From assembly GCA_963701675.1 (NCBI GenBank), contig OY969623.1:3720001-3784000 (forward strand): DNA of 64,000 bases, written 5' to 3'. Within the stretch, counting starts at the first letter, position 1; each line of letters starts with the position of its first letter. The DNA is from G963701675 sp963701675. Its GTDB lineage: Bacteria; Planctomycetota; Planctomycetia; Gemmatales; Gemmataceae. The notes beneath the pieces are model-generated. The model searched no databases and had not been told where the DNA came from. It saw nothing but the letters and a program-made list of their open reading frames with translations. The translations under genes were made by a program, and so were the position numbers. This document shows positions 17,190 through 26,072 of this stretch, in pieces.

Positions 17190-17548
17190 TGGCCAAGCCG
17201 AAACCGAAATCTCCCTTCAGTGGTCGCTGGCGAATCATCTCGATGAGCGCCTGGGAGCAGGACTTCACTGACGAGGAGGAAGAAGGGTATTTCGAGTTCG
17301 ACTCGAAAGGGAGCGGCGAGTTCCACTTCGGATACGTCCACGGCCAAATGGACTGCAAGCTGTCTACCCGAGACGGCGAACCAGCCGTTGAATGGACCTG
17401 GCATGGCAACGACGAGATGGATCCAGCACCGGGCCGGGGATGGGCGCTTGTGAAAGGCGACGAACTTCACGGCATGATCTTTTTCCACGCTGGCGACGAC
17501 TCCGAGCTCGTGGCGAAGAAGAAGGGCGGAAAGAAGGCGAAGGGATGA
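17189..17548 (+). CDS. Hypothetical protein coupled to the endonuclease III-like gene
   Basis: Protein of 119 residues. The ATG at 17189 overlaps the previous stop in a TGATG, which decides the start over an in-frame ATG 19 codons earlier. The sequence has an acidic beta-rich body (FSGRWRIISMSAWEQDFTD, then GYFEFDSKGSGEFHFGYVHG and AVEWTWHGNDEMDP) and a lysine-rich tail (KKKGGKKAKG). I do not recognise a named family, although the layout suggests a small beta-sandwich. The last four bases overlap the next gene (ATGA). Confidence 0.7.
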   Translation: MAKPKPKSPFSGRWRIISMSAWEQDFTDEEEEGYFEFDSKGSGEFHFGYVHGQMDCKLSTRDGEPAVEWTWHGNDEMDPAPGRGWALVKGDELHGMIFFHAGDDSELVAKKKGGKKAKG

Positions 17549-18111
17549 ACGAAATAACCTCGGCACCCTCAGGTCGTTACCGGCACTACAAGGGCAACGA
17601 ATACACCGTCATCGGCACGGCCCGTCACAGCGAGACGTTGGAAGAAATGGTCCTGTACCGGCAGGAGTATGGCGAACACAGCCTGTGGGTGCGTCCAAAG
17701 GAGATGTTCTCGGAGACGGTGAAGATTGATGGGCAAGAAGTGCCTCGTTTTCAGCCCTTGGGGTCGTGCAGCGAGGAGGTCGGAGACAGCATCAAGAATA
17801 TCTTCGATGACCTGCCCCAGCATTTGCCCAAAGAGCTTGTCCAGACGCTCATCCGTGCCGCCAACGTGCGTATCGAACGAATTATCTCCCACGGCCATGC
17901 CTCGCCGGAAGGATTCTGGTACGACCAAGGCCAGCATGAGTGGGTGATCGTATTGAAGGGGGCAGCAAGGTTGCAGTTCGAGGATGGAATGGTCGAGATG
18001 AAGACGGGCGATTTCATCAATATCCCGGCGTTTAGGAAGCACCGGGTCGATTGGACAACGTCGGACGGGCCGACCGTGTGGCTGGGAGTGCGGTACGGAG
18101 GGACGACCTGA
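17545..18111 (+). CDS. DUF1653-cupin fusion protein
   Basis: Protein of 188 residues with two modules. Residues 10-70 match DUF1653 (GRYRHYKGNEYTVIGTARHS, then VLYRQEYGEHSLWVRPKEMF and the closing VPRF). Residues 110-185 form a single-domain cupin (RIISHGHASPEGFWYD, HEWVIVLKGAARLQF, GDFINIPAFRKHRVDWT). The His/Glu/His set in the cupin could hold a metal. DUF1653 and cupins usually occur as separate proteins; the fusion is in one frame with no sign of readthrough. Start by ATGA overlap with the previous gene; its TGA in turn overlaps an ATG at 18111. Confidence 0.85.
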   Translation: MNEITSAPSGRYRHYKGNEYTVIGTARHSETLEEMVLYRQEYGEHSLWVRPKEMFSETVKIDGQEVPRFQPLGSCSEEVGDSIKNIFDDLPQHLPKELVQTLIRAANVRIERIISHGHASPEGFWYDQGQHEWVIVLKGAARLQFEDGMVEMKTGDFINIPAFRKHRVDWTTSDGPTVWLGVRYGGTT

Positions 18112-18514
18112 TGCGACCGCAACCGTTGAAGAGGCGAGCAGCCGGTGGTATCAGCGGTTGCTCAACTGCCAGAGCGCTCACGGCGGGCCGAACTACGAAC
18201 GCCTTGTCTACTCCGGCCAGTTGATTCTTCAACTTCACCGATGGGAAGAAGAACATCACCACGGACGCATCGGCGATCCGAACGACATGCCTCCGGGAAA
18301 CGGATTGCTCCTCTGGTTCGAGGTAGACGACATCGACGCTGGCATCGCACGGGCCGAGGCGCTGGGCGCTGAGGTCATCATGCCTCGCCACCGCAACCCG
18401 CCCGATGGAGGTGGAGGCCCGAACCATTGGGAGATCTGGATTCGTGACCTCGACGGCTACAAGGTCGTGTTGGCGAGTCCAGATGGAACGGCAGATGGAG
18501 ATTGGCGACCGTAA
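18111..18514 (+). pseudogene. VOC-superfamily protein with frameshift near the start
   Basis: Fourth gene of the coupled cassette. ATG 18111 overlaps the previous stop (TGATG) and begins MRPQP, but after five codons the VOC coding continues in another frame (VEEASSRWYQRLLNCQSAHGG). A small deletion or indel near 18125 has removed or shifted the first strand. The rest is a complete VOC half: LVYSGQLILQLHRWEEE, GLLLWFEVDDIDAGIARAE, and WEIWIRDLDGYKVVLASPD. The downstream frame could only start at a TTG (18158). It may be a true pseudogene or a sequencing indel. Confidence 0.7.
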
Positions 18515-18563
18515 TGACCTCCACCTTTTCCCCAGGCCCGACGCCGAACACCGTCCGATCCGC

Positions 18564-19580
18564 TCACCTCTTATGTCGCACATCAAACAACACCTTCTTC
18601 TCCGCGCCGTTTATCGTGCACACCTGACTTCGTAACGTTCCGTTCTTTTCGAGATCGATCCGCACAGCGTGCGGCACAACTTTGTCGCCTTCGTAGCCCT
18701 TCAAGTCGAGTTGCAACGCTTCGCCGTCGACAGCCCACGTCCCTTCATACACGCCGCCGTGGTTGGACAGTGCAAGACAGCGAAGCTGCTTGGTTCCGAG
18801 GTGGTGGTAGAAGTACACGTCGAGAAGTTGCGTCGGCTCGCCGCCTTTGTTTGGCGAAACCACGCGAGCGTTAATGACTTCCAGGCTTGGGATTAACTCG
18901 AAACTGGTCTGAATGTGAAATGCGTTGGCCGAGTCGCCTTGGGCTCCCCAGGTGTGCCCAAGGAGTGATTCGAACACCTTCAAATGTGGCCGGAGTTTGG
19001 CTGGCGCTGCCTCGCCGACTTTCGGCGGAACTTTCACTCGTTCCTTGACGCGGACAAATTCCCAGCCGTTCATCGGCTTGAGCCCGGCCCCGGTATCCTC
19101 CAGCAGCGTGTCGCGGTACTTGTCGGGACCGTCGAAAACCCAACGGCTGCCGAGCTTCCGCGGGCCGCGGGACTGATGGAGTTCCGCGACGCCCTCCGCG
19201 GTGTCGCCTTCAAATTTCATGGGGCCTTCGGACACGCCTCGGCCCACCGCGGGAATGTCTTCATGGAGCGACAGCACCCACACCACCTTTCGACCCGGGT
19301 GCCAGTACATGACTTCGCCGCCCCACGGATTGTCGGCCGTGCCGGTGGCATAAGCCATCTTGCGGATCGAATGTTTGCCAGGACCCCACTGCCAGGCCTG
19401 ATACCCTTTCACCCCGTCCGGAAACGTCGTTTGCCACTCACCGCCGATGAGTCGCGCGTAATTGGCCATCGGGTCGGCGGTCTTGGCCGGCTTGGCGTCC
19501 GGGCTTTTGTCCTGCCCGGCGGCGCCGGCGCCCAGCGCGGTGGTGAGGCACAGGGCGATGAAGGCGTGACGGATTCGCAT
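18564..19580 (-). CDS. Secreted two-domain beta-barrel-like protein (DUF1579-like)
   Basis: Exported protein of 338 residues from ATG 19580, where a signal peptide begins (MRIRHAFIALCLTTALGAGA). After a Lys/Pro linker two similar domains follow: residues 40-180 (YARLIGGEWQTTFPDGVKGYQ to NGWEFVRVK) and 200-335 (FESLLGHTWGAQGD to LFDVR). Openings of the form LxGxxW and alternating strands recall the lipocalin-like DUF1579 and related planctomycete proteins. A periplasmic binding role is possible. It is transcribed toward the VOC cassette and no partner is evident. Confidence 0.72.
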   Translation of the reverse strand: MRIRHAFIALCLTTALGAGAAGQDKSPDAKPAKTADPMANYARLIGGEWQTTFPDGVKGYQAWQWGPGKHSIRKMAYATGTADNPWGGEVMYWHPGRKVVWVLSLHEDIPAVGRGVSEGPMKFEGDTAEGVAELHQSRGPRKLGSRWVFDGPDKYRDTLLEDTGAGLKPMNGWEFVRVKERVKVPPKVGEAAPAKLRPHLKVFESLLGHTWGAQGDSANAFHIQTSFELIPSLEVINARVVSPNKGGEPTQLLDVYFYHHLGTKQLRCLALSNHGGVYEGTWAVDGEALQLDLKGYEGDKVVPHAVRIDLEKNGTLRSQVCTINGAEKKVLFDVRHKR

Positions 19581-19607
19581 GGTTCGGCTCGGTAGATTAG
19601 ATGACAA

Positions 19608-20135
19608 TGCCAGACGCCTTAATTGTTGGTTGAACGCCCCAGACCACGATTAGCAAATGACTTACCCCGTTTGTTGCACCAGTGACAGACAACCATGACC
19701 GCGAAGCATGCGCGACAACCGTGAGGGACTCTTATCGGATAAGCGTAAGTAAGGCGGTGTAGACGACAATATATCGCTGGAATCTGCATGATGCCCGTCA
19801 ACATCGGGCCTTTGAACTGCCGACGCCTTACGCTCGCACCGCCTTCATTGATTACGTCGCGGAACCCATGGGGCTTTGACGGACTCAACAACGAACCGAC
19901 GTGTGGAAGGCGTAAACCTATCTCCCACAATAAACCGAGGCATCCGTCTGTTCCTGCTGCAAATACCGCGTTGCTGTTACGTGCGTCGGTCCGAAACCCC
20001 GAACGAAGTTTGACGTTTTATGTTCGCTGCTCCGGCCCAAACCACCGCGGTGTGGATCTCGGTTGGAGTAGGGGTTCCAAAAGCTGAGTGGTGGAGTTAG
20101 ACAGGAGACACATACCGTGCTGTCTCCTGTCGTAA
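19608..20135 (+). other. Intergenic region, 528 bp, next to the TROVE gene
   Basis: No supported protein gene. Two local stems are visible: GCCCG/CGGGC around 19793-19810 and the long hairpin 20100-20131. Bacterial Ro60 genes often sit beside a Y RNA gene; no tRNA-like T-arm typical of YrlA is obvious here, so an RNA can only be suggested. Confidence 0.4.
20100..20131 (-). terminator. Perfect 11-bp hairpin downstream of the TROVE gene
   Basis: GACAGGAGACA (20100-20110) and TGTCTCCTGTC (20121-20131) are perfectly complementary around a 10-base loop, starting four bases beyond the stop of the minus-strand gene. No T-run follows on either strand, so it may end or protect the transcript without being a classic intrinsic terminator. 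Confidence 0.5.
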
Positions 20136-22808
20136 CTACAGTTCAATCGCATCAATGTCAGTTACAAATCGGCTGACATTGTCGCTAAGAAACGAGGCGA
20201 CTACACGGAACATGGCGTCACTGAAGCCACCCACATTTAGGATGTCCGAACGGTCCGGAGCCTGAGTCGTGGTGTACGGCTGCAGGTCGATACACACCAG
20301 CTTCGGGCTAGCGTTCGCTCGCGCCTGCAAACGTACTTGCTTCTTCACGAACTCCTGCCACGCCGTCATGACGGCCGTCGAACCAAGACGGCCCGCGCCG
20401 ATCCAGCTTTCCTGGTCACTCACGAGCACGCATCCGACAAACCGTCGATTGCGATAACTGCTCGTGGCCTCAACCAACGACAAGGAACAATTCGTTCCGC
20501 CGCCGCCGTATTCGGCCAGACGCGCCGCCAAGCTCAGGATCGTGTCCTGCGGATCCAGCGTGACGCGATACACTTTATCGTCGAACGGGATCATGAGGCT
20601 GTCCGGGTTACGGCGCAGGATGGCCGCTGCGAACAACGCTGCCACGTCCACGCATCGGACCTTGCTGGTCGCCCCGCGACCGCGACGGCCCGTGACCGGC
20701 GACTGCATCGACCCCGACACGTCGAGGCCGATGACTACCGGACCCGACAGCTCCGGGACATTGCCGCAAGCAATCTCTGCCGCCCGGCTGAGCGCGGCCT
20801 TGATCTTCTGCGGCAAACCTTCCTCGGCGTTCAGGTACGCCGACAGGTACTGGTACGGGAACTGACGCGAGCTGCGGATTTCCTCGGCGTCGGCAATCTT
20901 GGCCACAACGAAGTCAACCATCTCGACATCGTCCAGAACTTCGTGTCGCAGTAGCGTGTTCAGGTTCATCCGCAGCGCTTGCGGACCCATCTGGCGCGCA
21001 ATCGCCTTCCAGACGCTCGGTCCGCGCGCGGCGTCCGCCAGCAGGTCCCAGCGCAAACGAAAGCCATCTAGCAACGCAACCTGCTCACTTGCCGATTCCG
21101 CCTTGCGGTAAGCATCGAGGGAGCGTGCCTCGGCCGGCAGATCTTCGGACGAAGCCGGCGCCCACTTCTCGACCGCCTTGTCCGTCAGCCATCCGAACAG
21201 TGCTCGGCGAGAATTGTCCTTCGGCGTCGGACGCGCCATGCGCAATACGTCGCGCAGGCTCGGATCGTTGCCGATCGATGCCGCCAACAACTTGCCAACG
21301 CTTGCATCGTTCAACCAACGCTGAAATGCGCGCTGCAGGACATACGACAAGCTCTTGCGGCCAAACTGGCCCGAACGGAGCATCTGAAACAACGTGCGCA
21401 GGACACGACCATTGTCCACAACGCGGTCGAAGACGTTGCGGAACAACGCCCGATCACGCTTCGAAAGAACCAACAGCAACGCCGCCGGCATGTCCTTCAT
21501 GAAGGCACGCTCGCGGCTGTAGACCGCCAGCTTGGCCAGGAAGACATTGTCATCGACTTGGTTTACCAGGGCCAGCAACGTGGCCAATTGATCCTCGGCC
21601 TGCGCGTAGAAGGTGCCATTGAAGCAGCCCGTGGCTGCCAGTTGGGCCAAAGCGTGCTTCGGCGGTCGGCTGAGCGGTACGGGATCATCAACTCCCACGA
21701 TCCGGTGCCAGAACGTGTTTGCCGCTTCGCTCAGGTCCCGGTCAGCGTCCCCGCGTGAGTCGACGAGGATGGCCACATCCCCCCTCACCGCAGCGCTGAG
21801 CAGCGCTCGATACCCGTGCCAGGTCTTCCCACTGCCGCTATCGCCAGTGAGAACGAGAAGCGGGCTACGCGTCGTCCACTTCGCGAGTATGTCGTCTGTC
21901 AGACCGGGCCGGACGTCCTCAGACAACTCGACACGCTTGCGTCGCAACACTCCGGTCAGGTGCTCGTACGTCTTCCGCGACAGTCGGGCCCACTGGGTCA
22001 GCGGGCTGTCTGCAAGGCCCGACGACCCAAGGAAGACATTCACGTCGATGTGAGCATCACCGGAGCAGGCCCGGCGGCCGAGTTCGAGCAGGAGGTGGTC
22101 ACGCTTTTCGGACAGCCGGTCGGCGGATCCGATTCGGGCGAGCAGCCACCGGTCAAGTTCGGCCCGGAGGCCCTCGTGCGTGATGCCGCCCAAGAACCGG
22201 AACGCGCCGAGCAGAGCCCAGGTTTTTCGGCACGTCTCCTCGTAGGACTCGGCCCCGACCTCAGGCCGTTCTCGCAGCGTGTCAACTATCTTTCGGAAAA
22301 GCCGGCGTGCGGTGTAAGGCCCATCACCCCAGAAGCTATCCGCGGAACCGTCGGTCGGCCGGGCACGGCCGAACCTCAGCTCCTTCGTGTCGTCGAGCGC
22401 GTCGAGGCAAGCTCCGAGAGGAGGGCTCGCGGGCAGACCCCGGAAGAAATCTTCCACCTGAACCCACCGACCCTGTTCGCCCTCGGTCCCGAATTCGTAT
22501 CGGCTGTTCGGCTGAGCAGGGTCAACAGCACGGTAAAGATCGGGGAGCACCCCGCGGACGATCGCCTGGAGAGACCAGGAGCCACCCGTGCTCCGCGCTT
22601 TCAGCTGGGTCACCACCCGCACGCCGGGGTAGAGCGCCTGCTGATCCCCACCGCTCGAGGGCTCGAGGATCAGCGTCACCTGCTCGAGCCGGCCTTCCCC
22701 CAACCGGTGCCCCATAACCCGGTAGCCGCCAAGCGTGAGCAGCGAGTAGAGCATCTGGTAGAGGACGCCGTTGACCGTGCTGGATCCTCCGGGGGGAACT
22801 GGTTGCAT
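20136..22808 (-). CDS. Candidate nuclease / P-loop / TROVE-vWA chimeric protein
   Basis: Protein of 890 residues from ATG 22808, preceded by a GGAG site; an in-frame TTG at 22844 is less likely. Positions below count from that TTG (subtract 12). Residues 20-110 show a possible PD-(D/E)XK nuclease core: E61 and D67 in ILEPSSGGD and Q80-L-K82 in VVTQLKARS. Residues 120-325 are helical and unassigned. A Walker A motif GDSGSGKT lies at 334-341, followed by LVDSRGDADRDLSEAA, after which the NTPase stops with no Walker B. From about 393 a TROVE domain begins (PPKHALAQLAATGCFNGT, then RERAFMKDMPAALL), and from 703 a vWA domain with a complete MIDAS (D708, S710, S712, T784, D810). TROVE-vWA is the Ro60 architecture that binds misfolded and Y RNAs. 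The nuclease plus P-loop front resembles STAND-type defence effectors. The junction at about 21660-21672 is in frame with no stop. It could be a real effector with an RNA sensor or a deletion fusion. Confidence 0.8.
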   Translation of the reverse strand: MQPVPPGGSSTVNGVLYQMLYSLLTLGGYRVMGHRLGEGRLEQVTLILEPSSGGDQQALYPGVRVVTQLKARSTGGSWSLQAIVRGVLPDLYRAVDPAQPNSRYEFGTEGEQGRWVQVEDFFRGLPASPPLGACLDALDDTKELRFGRARPTDGSADSFWGDGPYTARRLFRKIVDTLRERPEVGAESYEETCRKTWALLGAFRFLGGITHEGLRAELDRWLLARIGSADRLSEKRDHLLLELGRRACSGDAHIDVNVFLGSSGLADSPLTQWARLSRKTYEHLTGVLRRKRVELSEDVRPGLTDDILAKWTTRSPLLVLTGDSGSGKTWHGYRALLSAAVRGDVAILVDSRGDADRDLSEAANTFWHRIVGVDDPVPLSRPPKHALAQLAATGCFNGTFYAQAEDQLATLLALVNQVDDNVFLAKLAVYSRERAFMKDMPAALLLVLSKRDRALFRNVFDRVVDNGRVLRTLFQMLRSGQFGRKSLSYVLQRAFQRWLNDASVGKLLAASIGNDPSLRDVLRMARPTPKDNSRRALFGWLTDKAVEKWAPASSEDLPAEARSLDAYRKAESASEQVALLDGFRLRWDLLADAARGPSVWKAIARQMGPQALRMNLNTLLRHEVLDDVEMVDFVVAKIADAEEIRSSRQFPYQYLSAYLNAEEGLPQKIKAALSRAAEIACGNVPELSGPVVIGLDVSGSMQSPVTGRRGRGATSKVRCVDVAALFAAAILRRNPDSLMIPFDDKVYRVTLDPQDTILSLAARLAEYGGGGTNCSLSLVEATSSYRNRRFVGCVLVSDQESWIGAGRLGSTAVMTAWQEFVKKQVRLQARANASPKLVCIDLQPYTTTQAPDRSDILNVGGFSDAMFRVVASFLSDNVSRFVTDIDAIEL

Positions 22809-22844
22809 ACGCAAATCTCCGCGTCCAATGCAAGTCCGCTGCAA

Positions 22845-23244
22845 TTTCGCAAGACTGCCCTTGATTCTTCTATAGTGTCATCTGCCCCACTGCTTCAACA
22901 GGAATACCGGTAGTTCGTTGGCTGCAGATAACTAACGGTTGACCTGTTGGAGTGGTGGAGTGCTACACCGCTGTGCCATTCGTTCTGGCAGCCAGCCGAA
23001 AAAGGGTGCTTCGGGCCGACACGCCGACGTAGGTTGGCGCGATGTTTGTGAATGGACCCACTTTTTGCCAACGGTATTCGTTATCTCTTGTTGACAAGAA
23101 GGCGGTGTGTCGGAGCGACCCGAGCTAGGTTCTGCTAGGCAACTTCACGAATTCCAAGCAGCACGACGCCGCCGCGCCCCTGGCTGAAAAAGTCGTTGCA
23201 CGAGTTCGGTCAAAGCAGGATGAAGCAACACTCAGTCTGAATAT
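22845..23244 (-). other. Intergenic region, 400 bp
   Basis: No intact gene. It holds copy 2 of a dispersed repeat (23012-23072). On the minus strand one frame through the repeat reads PTYVGVSARSTLFRLAA, a fossil-like coding stretch without a start. Confidence 0.4.
23012..23072 (-). repeat. Dispersed repeat, copy 2
   Basis: Inverted relative to the copy at 10983-11040, with a shared core TTGGCAAAAA followed by CAACCTACGTCGGCGTGTCGG. Both copies lie in otherwise gene-free stretches. Confidence 0.5.
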
Positions 23245-23991
23245 CTAACCAGCCGAACGTGTCTTTCGCCTCTCCAGCGCCGGAGCACACAGCTTCAACA
23301 TCCGCAAAGCATGCAGTTCCTGAACCAGCTCCGCCTCGGTACAAGCCCCGAGAGAATGAGCCACCTCGTCCAGCAACAGTTCGGCAAACTTTTCCCGAGC
23401 TCGTTGCAAGGTGACCCGCACGTGCGCGGCCGTGAAGGGCTTGCCCAGCCGGTCTGCCAGTTGCTCGGCCGCGCCGGCGGAAGGCAGGTCGGGGTTCTCC
23501 ACGTGAAAGACCAGGACCGTGTGGTAGGTTGGCTTGGCCTCCGCCAAGGCCACCCAGGTGCGGTTGATTAATTCCTCCCGCCAACTTTGGAGAAAGGTGA
23601 CCTCATTCTCCACCTCGTTGTCCGGCGCGACAGCTCGTCGCTCGATGTCGGCCGGCAGTGTCCGCGGCTGCGACTGTTGCTCCCGGTGATAATCGGTGAC
23701 GAGGTGGATGAGGGCTGCCTTCAGGTAATCGCGGAAACGCCCGGACCGCGGGTCGGCGCGGCGGAAATCGCCGCGCAGGAAGCGCAGAACAAACTCCTGT
23801 AGCAATTCCAAGGCGGCGTCCTCGTCACCAATGGCGCCCCGCAGGTAGCGGTAGGCCGCGCCGCAGTATCGCTGAAGTAACAACCGCACAGCATGAGCGG
23901 CAGCATCTTCGGCATCTCCGTGTGCGCGCTGGAGCAGGCTCCAAGGAGTCGAGATTCTGCTCAAGTGTGACCCCGGTTGAGCCGAGTCCAT
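23245..23991 (-). CDS. ECF-type RNA polymerase sigma factor
   Basis: Sigma-70 family, extracytoplasmic-function type, 248 residues from ATG 23991. Region 2 is visible as RYCGAAYRYLRGAIGDEDAALELLQEFVLRFLRGDF, shown here as a description of residues 45-80, with the DxAxELxQEF core. Region 4 lies at about 185-225 (LADRLGKPFTAAHVRVTLQRAREKF), the promoter -35-reading helix-turn-helix. The long linker and extended C-terminus are usual in planctomycete ECF factors. The gene is divergent from the exported HAF/Calx-beta gene at 24321, which could be its target (inference); no anti-sigma gene is adjacent. Confidence 0.85.
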   Translation of the reverse strand: MDSAQPGSHLSRISTPWSLLQRAHGDAEDAAAHAVRLLLQRYCGAAYRYLRGAIGDEDAALELLQEFVLRFLRGDFRRADPRSGRFRDYLKAALIHLVTDYHREQQSQPRTLPADIERRAVAPDNEVENEVTFLQSWREELINRTWVALAEAKPTYHTVLVFHVENPDLPSAGAAEQLADRLGKPFTAAHVRVTLQRAREKFAELLLDEVAHSLGACTEAELVQELHALRMLKLCAPALERRKTRSAG

Positions 23992-24320
23992 GGTTTGTTT
24001 CGAAGCGACGGCGACCTGGCGATGGGGCACGGGATGCTGCACTGTGGGTATTGTACCGCCCCGAACGGCTCTATCTATCAGTGTTACAGCGCCCGTATAA
24101 GAAGTAGGAGAATCCGCAACGCGCCGCTGTGGTGTGCTGCGCACCATCAAGTCGCAAATCATTACTAGAACAGCGTTTACGTTAAGTTTTTTTCTGAATT
24201 CTCAATTCGTTCGTCGCGCCCGAGGCAGTACGGGGGCAGGAACCGAAACATGGAAGTGCTACCAATGGTGTCGCGCTTTCTCCCTTACGTTTTCAATCAA
24301 CGTTAGAAAGGATAACTCTA

Positions 24321-25980
24321 ATGCGTACGTCGCACAGCCGCTCCCTTTGGTCCCGGCTTCTCAAGATTGAGCCCCTGGAGGACCGGTGCCTTCTTAGTGC
24401 CTACGCCCTGACTGACCTTGGCACGCTCGGCGGCCTCCAGAGTACCGTCGCGTCAGACATCAACGAGGCCGGCCAGGTGGTCGGGTACTCCGCCACCGCC
24501 GCCGGCCAACAGCACGCCTTCCTTTGGGACGACGGGGTGATGAGCGACCTGGGCACCCTCGGGGGACCTCACAGCGCGGCGGGCGACCTGAACGACGCCG
24601 GCCAGGTGGTCGGCTTTTCTCGGATTGATGCCGAAAGCTTCACAACCGACGCCTTTGTCTGGGAGAACGGTGTGATGACCGGCCTCGGTATCTTCAAGCA
24701 GGCTTCGGCTGGCGGGATCAACAACGCGGGTCAGGTGGTCGGCGCCTACACCGCTGACCCCGTGCCGCCCAGCCACGCATCCGTCCGGTGGGCTTTTCTC
24801 TGGGACGACGGCGTGTTCAAAAAGCTGTTCGACGGCTCGGCCGCCGACATCAATAATGTCGGCCAGGTGGCCGGGGAGTGGGAAAGCACGCGGAACTATC
24901 CCGTGGCCGCCATCTGGGACGCCACGCATGGCCCGCAAGAACTCGGCATTCTCCCCGGCGGCGTCTTCAGTGCCGCCTATGGCCTCAACGACTTGGGGCA
25001 GGTCGTCGGCTGGTCGGAAGCCTTCGATGGCAACCACGCCTTCCTGTGGGACGACGGCCAGATGATCGACCTGGGGTTCGGCACTGCCACGGACATTAAT
25101 AACGCCGGCCAGATCGTCGGCTGGTCCAATAGCGCCGCCATCTGGATCGACGGCGTGGCGGCTAGACCTGAACAACCTAGTGGCGGACGATTTCGGCCTG
25201 ACCATCAGTAGTGCGAGCGCGATCAACGACGCCGGACAGATCATCGCCATTGCCTATGATGCCCAGAATTTCCCGCACGCCGTCCTGCTGAATCCCCTGC
25301 CGGAGGACACCCCGTTGATCAGCATCGGCGACGCTACCGTCACCGAGGGCAACAGCGGGACGCAAGGACGGCCACCTTCACCGTGACCCTTTCCACTGCT
25401 TCGACCGAGTCGGTCACGGTAACCTTCACCACCGCCAACGGCACCGCCACGGCCGGCAGCGACTACCAGACGGCATCCAGCACGGTGACTTTCGCCCCCG
25501 GCGAGACGAGCAAGACGGTCTCGGTTATGGTGATCGGCGACCGCGTCGGCGAGCCGAACGAGACCTTCATGGTCAACCTGAGCGGCGCGACCGGCGGCGC
25601 GGTGATCACCGACGACCAGGGCGTCGGCACCATCGTGGATGATGAGCCGCGCATCAGCATCAGCGACGTGGCCAAGAAGGAAGGCAATTCCGGCACGCAC
25701 CGTGTTCGTCTTCACCGTCACTCTCTCGGCCGCCTACGACGCGCCCGTGACGGTGAACTTCACCACGACTAACGGCACTGCTAAGGCGGGCGAGGATTAC
25801 AACGCCGCGTCCGGCAGCCTGACCTTCGCACCAGGCGAGACGAGCAAGACGATCACCATCGTCGTCAAAGGCGACAAGAAGAGGGAAGCGAACGAAACAT
25901 TCTTCGTCAACCTGTCGGGTGCCGTCGGTGCGCTGATTCTGGACGGCCAGGGCATCGGCACGATCGAGAACGACGATTGA
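24321..25980 (+). pseudogene. Exported HAF-repeat and Calx-beta protein, frameshifted three times
   Basis: A large exported protein of about 550 residues if intact. The N-terminus has the planctomycete motif IEPLEDRCLLSA (about 16-27). Seven HAF-type repeats follow (DINEAGQVVGYS, DLNDAGQVVGFS, GINNAGQVVGAY and so on), forming a beta-propeller-like region. Two Calx-beta domains end the protein (ISIGDATVTEGNSGT and ISISDVAKKEGNSGT, each with a GxNETFxVNLSGA strand). The reading frame changes near 25162, 25365 and 25703, each inside conserved sequence that continues perfectly in the next frame. Open parts: 24321-25211, 25180-25386, 25383-25772 and 25639-25980. Calx-beta domains bind calcium and mediate surface adhesion. 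Sequencing indels are the likeliest cause. Confidence 0.85.
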
Positions 25981-26072
25981 ACAGGACGAAGAGAAGGAGG
26001 CTCACGGGTCCGCACTGGGGGGCGCGCGGGGGTGTCCTACCGGCAATGATTGGAGAAGGATAAAGCCTGAAA

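Noticed and set aside
21816..22913. 365-codon plus-strand frame inside the TROVE gene
   Set aside because: Antisense to well-conserved coding and without recognisable domains.
23207..23584. 124-codon minus-strand frame overlapping the ECF sigma gene
   Set aside because: Shadow frame; the sigma coding in the neighbouring frame has clear region 4.
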